From assembly GCA_963798805.1 (NCBI GenBank), contig CAWCVC010000014.1, positions 124,001-188,000 on the forward strand: 64,000 bases of DNA. Direction: 5' to 3'. Under the pieces are notes generated by a model. It ran no database searches, was not told where the DNA came from, and saw only the letters and a program-made list of their open reading frames with translations. The first letter of the stretch is position 1. Each line of letters begins with the position of its first letter. Below, piece after piece: positions 57,975-64,000 of this stretch. The DNA is from CAVZCK01 sp963798805. Lineage in GTDB: Bacteria > Pseudomonadota > Alphaproteobacteria > Rhizobiales > Rhodomicrobiaceae. The translations under genes and the position numbers were made by a program.

Positions 57975-59120
57975 TTAGCGCCCGTCCGTCGCCGCTCTCC
58001 GGCTCAGGCGTTCGAGCCTTTCGAACACCGTCAAGGTCAGGGCCGCTTTGTCGAGGTTGAGCCGCTCTGTTTCGCCGCGCGCTTCGCGCATTGTTTCCCA
58101 CAGCTCGGCCCATTCCGCAAGGCTGTCCGGCGCGATCAGCGAGGGGAGGCGCTGGAGTTGGGGAAAGGTCCGCGCGGTTTGCTCGCCGGCGGCACGGGCA
58201 CGCATGACGTCCGCCAGAATCTCCTCGATGAGATCGAATGCCATGTCGTGCGCGAGCCCGTCGCGCGCGGAGGTGAGCGCGATCAGCTTGTGCAGCGCCT
58301 GGCGATCGAGGCGCGGCAGGCTTTCGAACAGCGTTAGGATAGCCTGAAATAGAGCAAGTCCGTCGCCATCAAAAAGCTGCAGGGCGCGGCGCGGGCTGCC
58401 CCGGCCAAGCGCCATCAGCATGGATAGCTGCTCCTGATCCGGCGCATCGCGCTCCGCCCGCCGGCAGGCCGCAAGGATCGCCTCACGCATATGCGCTTGG
58501 CCGAGCGGTTCGAAATGGATGCTTCGGCAACGCGAGCGGATCGTCGGCAACAGCCGGCCGGGCGAGGAGGAGATCAGCAGGAATAGGGTCTGCGGCGGCG
58601 GTTCCTCTAGGGATTTGAGCAGGGCATTGGCGGAATTGGGGTTGAGATCATCGGCGCTGTCGACGATGACGATCCGCCACGGCGTCACCGCCGTCCGCTG
58701 GAGAAAATGGCGCAGCGAGCGGATGTCATCGATGGCGATGCTCTGGCGGAATCGCTTGCCCGAGTGTTCCCACGCGCGCCTGATGGTCAGAAGCCCAGGA
58801 TGAGATTGACTGATGACCTGGCGACTGGCTTTGCTCTCCGCCGGGATCGATAGCGACGTGACGGTTTGCGGAGATTCAGCATCCTGAGCCAGAAGGAATT
58901 TCGCGAAGCGGTAAGCGAAGGACGCCTTGCCGATACCCTTCTCACCGGTCATGAGCCAGGCGTGATGCAGACGGCGCGAGGCAATTGCGGCAGCGAAGAT
59001 CGCTTCGGTATTGCCATGCCCGGCGATCTCGCTCGTTTCTCTGGGGTGAGGCCAGCCTTCGAGGCGATCCGCCTCGGGCGGGCTCTCAATCTCGGTCTCG
59101 ACGACGCGGGCCCTCGCCAT
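57975..59120 (-). CDS. holB: DNA polymerase III subunit delta'
   Basis: A clamp-loader subunit of 381 residues. It has a Walker-A-like GEKGIGKASFAYRFAKFLLA, sensor/SRC region RLLPTIRSRCRSIHF and NANALLKSLEEPP-type motif (NSANALLKSLEEPP). The zinc-module cysteines of the E. coli protein are absent, which is usual in this group. It lies 6 bp after tmk and 36 bp before metG. Confidence 0.94.
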   Translation of the reverse strand: MARARVVETEIESPPEADRLEGWPHPRETSEIAGHGNTEAIFAAAIASRRLHHAWLMTGEKGIGKASFAYRFAKFLLAQDAESPQTVTSLSIPAESKASRQVISQSHPGLLTIRRAWEHSGKRFRQSIAIDDIRSLRHFLQRTAVTPWRIVIVDSADDLNPNSANALLKSLEEPPPQTLFLLISSSPGRLLPTIRSRCRSIHFEPLGQAHMREAILAACRRAERDAPDQEQLSMLMALGRGSPRRALQLFDGDGLALFQAILTLFESLPRLDRQALHKLIALTSARDGLAHDMAFDLIEEILADVMRARAAGEQTARTFPQLQRLPSLIAPDSLAEWAELWETMREARGETERLNLDKAALTLTVFERLERLSRRAATDGR

Positions 59121-59126
59121 GGACGA

Positions 59127-59768
59127 TCACAGATCAAAGCGTCCGCTGACGGCCGACCAGACCGCGGCAGCGACTTTTTCCGGCGGCTGATTGGCATCGA
59201 CCACCATGCAGCGCCAAGGTTCCGCGTCGGCTATTTCGAGGAACTCCTGACGCAGGTTCCGGTGGAAACGCAATGACATCGCCTCAAACCGGTCTATCGC
59301 CTGGCCATCGCTCTCCGCGCGCGCCGCTGCGCGCTTGAGCCCCTCTTCTGCGGGCAAATCGAGAATGAGCGTCAGATCAGGCCGTGTCGAGCCGACAACG
59401 ATCCGCTCCAGCGCATTGATCGCCGCCATGGAGGCGCCGCCAGCCGCTCCCTGATAGGCGCGTGTCGAATCATAAAACCGGTCGCACACGACCCAGGTTC
59501 CGCGTGCGAGAGCTGGGCGGATCGTCAGCTCCAGATGTGAGTCGCGCGCGACATAAAACAACAGCGCCTCGGCCATTGGGCCGAATTGCTTGGCCTTGCC
59601 TGAGAGCAGCACCGCCCGAATCGCCTCGGCACGCGGCGACCCGCCCGGCTCGCGCGTGAGCAGGACATCGATTCCATAGGCGGCAAGCCGGTCGCACAGG
59701 ATCTTTGCCTGTGTGCTCTTGCCGGCCCCTTCGCCGCCTTCCAAAGTGATGAACTTGCCCGCCGGCAT
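59127..59768 (-). CDS. tmk: Thymidylate kinase
   Basis: Phosphorylates dTMP to dTDP. The 213-residue protein has the P-loop EGGEGAGKSTQ, the DRFYDSTRAYQGAAGG (DR(Y/H) motif) and the LID/TMK signature PDLTLILDLPAEEGLKRA. It is followed by holB after 6 bp and preceded by the dacA-type gene. Confidence 0.96.
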   Translation of the reverse strand: MPAGKFITLEGGEGAGKSTQAKILCDRLAAYGIDVLLTREPGGSPRAEAIRAVLLSGKAKQFGPMAEALLFYVARDSHLELTIRPALARGTWVVCDRFYDSTRAYQGAAGGASMAAINALERIVVGSTRPDLTLILDLPAEEGLKRAAARAESDGQAIDRFEAMSLRFHRNLRQEFLEIADAEPWRCMVVDANQPPEKVAAAVWSAVSGRFDL

Positions 59769-59838
59769 TCAGCGCCTCCTTGCGGCCTTGCCGCGGCTCA
59801 TGCCGAAGGTAGGTCCGCGCAGCGGCGGCATCAAGCGC

Positions 59839-61026
59839 TCACTCTTCCTCGTGTCCATGCCGGTGAATCAGCCAGCCGAAAGCCAGGTAAAAGGCTGAGC
59901 TGAGTCCCTGACGAATGAGGCCTGCTTTTTGGATCAACTCGGCGGCATAAAGAGGCGCCGAGGTCTTGATGCCGTTTTCAGCGGTCACCTGCAACTCGCC
60001 GATCCGGTCCCCTTCCTTGACCGGAGCAATCACCGGGCCCGGATAGATGATCCTTCCGTGCAATTTCTGCTTGGCATTTCTGGGCAAGAGAATTCGGACA
60101 TCGCCGTCGCCGCGCAGCTTCACATAGAGCTTTTCTCCACCCCAGACCAGTGCTTCGCCGACCGTTTCATTGCTGTTGAACACCGTGTATTTGTCAAAGC
60201 TCTTGAAACCCCAGCTGAGGAGCCTGACGGCGTCTTCCTTGCGGTCGCTTTGCGATTTCAGTCCATTCTCGACCACGATGAGCCTCCGCCCATCCTGCAC
60301 CGCGGAGCCTACAACACCGTAGCCAGATTCGGCGGTGTAGCCGGTTTTCACCCCGTCAGCGCCGATATTGGCATAGATGAGAGGATTTCTATTATAGAAT
60401 ACGTGCTTTCGATAATGGAATTCCTTCTGCTGAAAATACGGATAGTATTTTGGATATTTTCGAATGATGTACATCGCAAGCTGAGCCAACTCGCGCGCTG
60501 TCATAAGTTGCTTCGGATTGGGGAGTCCGGTCGAGTTGCCGAATGTCGATTTCTTCAGGCCGATTTGATGGGCGTGCTCGGTCATCATCTGCACGAAAGC
60601 GTCTTCGGATCCCGCAAGACCCTCGGCGAGAATGATGCAGGCGTCATTGCCTGATTGAATGATGGCGCCCTGAAGCAGGTCCTCTACTGTGACATTGGTG
60701 TGGATCGGAGCGAACATCGCTGCAGTTCCGGACGGTGCGCCGCCGGTCCGCCAAGCATATTCGCTGACTGGAAATTCGGTCTGCAGCGTGATCCTCCCCT
60801 GATCGAGCGCGTCGAACACGACTGCCAGCGTCATCAGCTTGCTCATGCTCGCCGGCTGCATCAGCTGATCGGCATTCTTCTCAAACAAAACGGTTTGCGT
60901 ATCGACATCGATGAGGATCGCATAATCTGCGTCCGTGTCGACCTGAGCCTGAAGGGGCGAGCAGAAAGCCGCCGCCGAAATCAGGAGGGCGATGAAAAGG
61001 GTGAGATAGCGCTGCGCGGGGGTCAT
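59839..61026 (-). CDS. dacA: D-alanyl-D-alanine carboxypeptidase (DacA/DacC type)
   Basis: A low-molecular-weight penicillin-binding protein that trims the terminal D-Ala of peptidoglycan stems. A signal peptide (MTPAQRYLTLFIALLISAAAFCSPLQA) is followed by the SxxK nucleophile SMSK, the SGN motif and the KTG triad (VKTGYT), with a C-terminal beta domain and a helix resembling a membrane anchor. The ATG at 61026 places the signal peptide correctly; upstream codons to 61119 are unlikely. First gene of the tmk-holB-metG cluster, downstream of rlpA. Confidence 0.94.
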   Translation of the reverse strand: MTPAQRYLTLFIALLISAAAFCSPLQAQVDTDADYAILIDVDTQTVLFEKNADQLMQPASMSKLMTLAVVFDALDQGRITLQTEFPVSEYAWRTGGAPSGTAAMFAPIHTNVTVEDLLQGAIIQSGNDACIILAEGLAGSEDAFVQMMTEHAHQIGLKKSTFGNSTGLPNPKQLMTARELAQLAMYIIRKYPKYYPYFQQKEFHYRKHVFYNRNPLIYANIGADGVKTGYTAESGYGVVGSAVQDGRRLIVVENGLKSQSDRKEDAVRLLSWGFKSFDKYTVFNSNETVGEALVWGGEKLYVKLRGDGDVRILLPRNAKQKLHGRIIYPGPVIAPVKEGDRIGELQVTAENGIKTSAPLYAAELIQKAGLIRQGLSSAFYLAFGWLIHRHGHEEE

Positions 61027-61145
61027 CAGAGATCGAATGCGTCCGGTTAACCAGTCTTGAGAGGCAGGCGCACTATCAACGCCATGCCGGCAAAAATCAA
61101 TGCCACCGGGAAAGAACACAATATCTTGTCTGAAGGCGTTGCCGG

Positions 61146-62474
61146 CTATCCGCCCTGAAGCGCTGCCATGCGGGCATTCGTCAAGCCTGCCGCCCGAATC
61201 CGCGCCAGGGCCGCTTTCGCCTCAGCGCTGCCTTTGAACGGCCCCAAGCGAAGCCGGTGCGCCGTGTGGGCTCCCATGGTCACTGATTCGACCCTTGTCG
61301 GCGCGATTTCATTGAGGATCTCGGCAAGCTGACGGGCCAGTTCCGGCTTCGAGAAGACGCCAGCGTCGACATAGACGCCTGCGAACCGATCTGCGATCTC
61401 GCGGCGCGGTGGTGTTGCGGCGGCGGCTGCAACGACCGGCTTCTGCGGCTTTGAGGGCAGCATTGCCGTGGCCGCGGTCGACGCGGGACCAATTGCCCGA
61501 CGGTGGTCCTTATTAGCGATGGCGGCTGCCATTGTATGCGGTGCCTGGTGCCCCCGGACGAATGCCGTCCTTTGAGTGTTGGCATGACGGGCTGGCACCG
61601 GCGGCGTCAGTTCGGACACATTGCGATCCGGCCGCGTTTCCTTCTTAAATGCGGGCCTGGGCTCCGCAGCCGAGATCTTCGGAGGAGAATAGCCTTCCAC
61701 ACGGGAGATCTGACGATAGCGCATGGCCTTGGCCGGCGAGGCTGCATAGGCAACGCGCGGTCCGGCCCAAGGCTGCCGGGCGAGCATCGCGCGTTCATAA
61801 CTGTCATCGCCATTCAGCGGCGCAGGCCCCAGATATTGCACCCGAACCGGAGCGGTGCCGGCATCACGCATTTGCAGCAGGCTGGCGACAGCCCATGACA
61901 AGTCTATGATGCGGTCCCGGGCATACGGGCCACGGTCATTGACCCGAACCACGAGCGAACGGCCGTTTTGAAGGTTGGTGACGCGGGCGTAGCAGGGCAG
62001 TGGCAGGGTCGGGTGGGCGGCGGAAAGCGCCTCCATGTCATAGATCTCGCCGTTCGCCGTTCGCCTGCCGTGGAACAGTTCGCCATACCAGGATGCAATG
62101 CCTGTCTCGTCGTAATGGTCGATCTCGCGCGGTACATAGAGCCGGCCGTTGCTGCGATAGGGTTCTCCGAGCTTATAATGACCGCCGCCCTTGGGCACCG
62201 GCTGGCCGAGTTGCACGATGCGGGGCCCGAGCTTGGGGCGTCCATCGCCCCAAAGGCTCTCTCCGGGCCAGCGGAGATCACAGGCCGTCAGGCTGGCGGT
62301 AACGCCGAGCAGCGCGATGAGCCGGCCAACTTCACCGCAAATGCCGACATTCGCTCGCCGGATGGAGCCGGATTGAGGATAGGACACGGTACGAACCCAA
62401 TCTGAGGCGGCCGCCAGCGCCGGAGGCCAAGCGAAAGAAAGATCGCGAACGGTTGTTCCGTCACGAATTTTCAA
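61146..62474 (-). CDS. rlpA: Septal ring lytic transglycosylase RlpA family lipoprotein
   Basis: A lipoprotein of the RlpA family that cleaves denuded glycan strands at the septum. After a hydrophobic segment ending in a lipobox-like LTAC (Cys65 of this frame) comes the RlpA double-psi beta-barrel domain (GIASWYGELFHGRRTANGEIYD, VRVNDRGPYARDRIIDLS), a long Ala/Pro-rich linker, and a C-terminal SPOR domain (AGVFSKPELARQLAEIL, LRLGPFKG). The listed start is TTG 62474; a GTG at 62387 would shorten the n-region to a normal signal-peptide length and is perhaps the true start. Confidence 0.88.
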   Translation of the reverse strand: MKIRDGTTVRDLSFAWPPALAAASDWVRTVSYPQSGSIRRANVGICGEVGRLIALLGVTASLTACDLRWPGESLWGDGRPKLGPRIVQLGQPVPKGGGHYKLGEPYRSNGRLYVPREIDHYDETGIASWYGELFHGRRTANGEIYDMEALSAAHPTLPLPCYARVTNLQNGRSLVVRVNDRGPYARDRIIDLSWAVASLLQMRDAGTAPVRVQYLGPAPLNGDDSYERAMLARQPWAGPRVAYAASPAKAMRYRQISRVEGYSPPKISAAEPRPAFKKETRPDRNVSELTPPVPARHANTQRTAFVRGHQAPHTMAAAIANKDHRRAIGPASTAATAMLPSKPQKPVVAAAAATPPRREIADRFAGVYVDAGVFSKPELARQLAEILNEIAPTRVESVTMGAHTAHRLRLGPFKGSAEAKAALARIRAAGLTNARMAALQGG

Positions 62475-62552
62475 CCTTAGAGCGAGTTGCTTAGAATTGG
62501 GTTAAGAAGCCGTTTCGCCTGCGTCGCTGTGAGACGCGCGACGGCGGTGTTC

Positions 62553-62587
62553 GAATCAAAACGGCACTGCGCTCAAACGCAGTGCCG
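62553..62587 (-). terminator. Rho-independent terminator of fixLJ
   Basis: On the minus strand a perfect 10-bp stem (CGGCACTGCG/CGCAGTGCCG at 62562-62587) is followed by TTTTGATT. It lies 87 bp after the fixJ stop. The other 100 bases of the gap to rlpA hold nothing I can identify. Confidence 0.75.
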
Positions 62588-62673
62588 CAGAAACGGGGGG
62601 AATCATGGTCGAGCAGATCGCCACGGATTGCTTTTGTTCGACACGCTGCGGAGTGGCGCCGGCGTTGGCAGTT

Positions 62674-63306
62674 TTAATTGCTCAACTGCGGTTCCGGATC
62701 TATGCCTGCTGCGAGCGCCATCCGCACAAGGCCAGGAAGGCTGCCCGCACCAGTCTTCTCCATGACGCGCGCCCGATGGATCTCGACAGTTCTCGGGCTC
62801 AGGCCGAGTTCGCGGGCGATGATCTTGTTCGGACGACCGGCGAGCAAATGTTTCAGAACGTCTCTTTCCCGAGGCGTAAGAATGCCGAGCCTCGCCTGCG
62901 CTTCTTCGGATTTTTCGTGCTCGTGGAGTTCGTATTCGCGCCGTTTCACCGCTTTATCGACCTGATCGAGGAGGATTTGCGGATCGACTGGCTTCTCAAG
63001 GAACTCCACGGCGCCCCGCTTCATTGCGCCGACCGCCATCCGGATATCGGCATGTCCGGTAATGATGATCACCGGTACGCTCTCGCCCATCCGCGCAATG
63101 CGGTCCTGCACCTCGGATCCGGTCATCTGCGGCATTTGCATGTCGATCAGAACGCAGCCGGTCTCCTGCGGCCGATATTCGTCGAAAAACCGCTTTGCAC
63201 AATCATGGGTGCGGACCATGAGGCCTGCGCTTCGCAATAAGGTAAACAACAAATCCCGAACCGCACCGTCATCATCAATAACATGAACCAACAAAGATTT
63301 ACTCAT
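62674..63306 (-). CDS. fixJ: Response regulator FixJ-like (LuxR-type)
   Basis: A two-component response regulator of the FixJ/TtrR/DctR class; about 210 residues. The receiver has the acidic IDDDGAV, the phospho-Asp in LIDMQMPQMTG, and ITGHADIRMAVGAMKRGAVEFLEKPVD (Thr/Lys switch). The C-terminal LuxR HTH is LTPRERDVLKHLLAGRPNKIIARELGLSPRTVEIHRARVM. ATG 63306 is used. It overlaps the fixL stop by eight bases, implying coupled expression. Its targets are unknown here. Confidence 0.93.
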   Translation of the reverse strand: MSKSLLVHVIDDDGAVRDLLFTLLRSAGLMVRTHDCAKRFFDEYRPQETGCVLIDMQMPQMTGSEVQDRIARMGESVPVIIITGHADIRMAVGAMKRGAVEFLEKPVDPQILLDQVDKAVKRREYELHEHEKSEEAQARLGILTPRERDVLKHLLAGRPNKIIARELGLSPRTVEIHRARVMEKTGAGSLPGLVRMALAAGIDPEPQLSN

Positions 63307-64000
63307 TTTGGATCTTCCCACTCATACTCACTGGAACAATAAAGCTGAAAACCGCTCCGCCCTCAGGTCTGTTTCGTGCTGCGAGCCGCCCACCATGCGC
63401 CTGCGCAATGCGTCTGGAGACGGCGAGACCGACGCCGAGTCCTTCTGGCTTGGTCGTCAGGAAAGGATCGAAGATATTCTCGAAAACGGTCTCGGGGATT
63501 CCGGGCCCCGTGTCGGCCACGGAAACATCGGCCTCTCCCTGATTATCGGTCTTGAGCGATATCCAGATCCTGCGCTCACCTTCGACGGCGCGGAGTTCGT
63601 CGACGGCATTGCGAATGAAGTTGGCAATGATGATCTGGATCTGAATCCGGTCCATTCTCACCACGACCGGCTCCGCCGGCAAATCGACCTCAACCGTTAT
63701 CTCATGCTGCGCCGCTCCGAGCGTTGCGAGTTCGACAGCGTCGTTCACAGCGAGCCGCAGGTCATCGCAGATGAAATCGCCTCCGCGATGCTGCAAGAGT
63801 TGCCGAAGCCGATGCATGATCAGCCATGCGCGCTTGGCTTGGTCACCCGCTTTGGAAATCAGGGCAAGACCATTTTCGACGCCTTCGGCCGTCGATTTCT
63901 TCCAGCAGCGACCTGCGGCGGCCGTATAATTTGTTATTGCGGTAAGCGGTTGACTGAGCTCATGTGTGATGGCGGTGGCCAGTTCACCCAACATGCTATG
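63299..64000 (-). CDS. fixL: Sensor histidine kinase FixL-like (5' partial)
   Basis: The C-terminal ~233 residues of a histidine kinase: the H-box THELSQPLTAI, N-box NFIRNAVDEL, G-box DTGPGIPETVFENIFDPFLTTKPEGLGVGLAVSRRIAQAHGG. The gene continues beyond 64000, so its sensor domain (heme-PAS in true FixL) is outside the window and the oxygen-sensing role is inferred from the FixJ-type partner only. The open frame shows no stop up to the window end. Confidence 0.9.
   Translation of the reverse strand, partial: HSMLGELATAITHELSQPLTAITNYTAAAGRCWKKSTAEGVENGLALISKAGDQAKRAWLIMHRLRQLLQHRGGDFICDDLRLAVNDAVELATLGAAQHEITVEVDLPAEPVVVRMDRIQIQIIIANFIRNAVDELRAVEGERRIWISLKTDNQGEADVSVADTGPGIPETVFENIFDPFLTTKPEGLGVGLAVSRRIAQAHGGRLAARNRPEGGAVFSFIVPVSMSGKIQNE

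Noticed and set aside
57126..58337. Plus-strand 403-codon open frame opposite metG/holB
   Set aside because: It is antisense to two conserved genes and shows no motif, so it is a shadow frame.
62476..62510. Second copy of the dispersed palindromic repeat upstream of rlpA
   Set aside because: Only the first bases (TTAGAGCG) resemble the repeat terminus; the inner hairpin and the second arm are missing.

Overview
The window reads as chromosomal DNA of a GC-rich alphaproteobacterium, most probably of the order Hyphomicrobiales (Rhizobiales). Three things point there: gene order (dapF-mtaB-ftsY-septation protein A; ccmA-B-C-D-G beside acnA; folE-hisI; miaA/serB beside ilvIH; dnaB-alr-radA-cvpA-purF-SDR; rlpA-dacA-tmk-holB-metG-tatD-MBL), lineage-typical families (DUF1489, DUF1223, FixLJ), and one copy of a dispersed palindromic repeat of the type common in that order. 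I cannot name the genus. No rRNA, tRNA, CRISPR array, IS element or prophage was recognised.

Layout. 1-6.7 kb: an alpha-2-macroglobulin-like protein (5' end outside the window) with its partner penicillin-binding protein 1C. 7-13.6 kb (minus strand): nadA with a palindromic operator, a MarR regulator, two tandem septation protein A paralogues, ftsY, mtaB and dapF. 14-17 kb (minus): cytochrome c maturation genes ccmABCDG. 17-24.4 kb: acnA, a DUF1223 protein, an EVE-domain protein with a histone H1-like tail, an orphan secretin-N-terminal-like protein, a sirtuin, a methyltransferase and a small DMT transporter. 24.4-34.4 kb: aroC, an ArsR/SRPBCC pair with a double operator, a fabI operon, pdxH, xth, a NifU/IscU-like scaffold, folE, hisI, a GFA-family protein and a hydrolase. 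34.4-45.8 kb: ilvIH with a promoter and leader hairpin, miaA/serB, UDP-glucose dehydrogenase, a peptidoglycan-binding-like protein, a membrane protein with a phage-primase-like C-terminus, an acyl-CoA carboxylase biotin subunit, a DUF1489 protein and ppa. 46-54.7 kb: cfa, then dnaB-alr-radA-cvpA-purF-SDR. 54.8-64 kb (minus): the rlpA-dacA-tmk-holB-metG-tatD-MBL cluster and fixJ/fixL (fixL runs off the end).

Five otherwise well-conserved genes (acnA, the secretin-N-like gene, the SRPBCC gene, the GFA gene and the UDP-glucose dehydrogenase gene) are each broken by exactly one inserted or missing base, and in each a one-base change restores a full-length family member. A possible sixth case sits at the pdxH start. 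Because acnA is among them, base-call error in the source sequence is the simplest explanation. These entries are typed 'pseudogene' only to record that the reading frame is disrupted as given.

Most of the window is housekeeping and I see no clearly new multi-gene system. The best leads are regulatory and architectural: the nadA operator pair, the ArsR operator overlapping its own start codon, the ilvIH leader hairpin, the EVE plus H1-like fusion, and the membrane-anchored primase-C-like protein.
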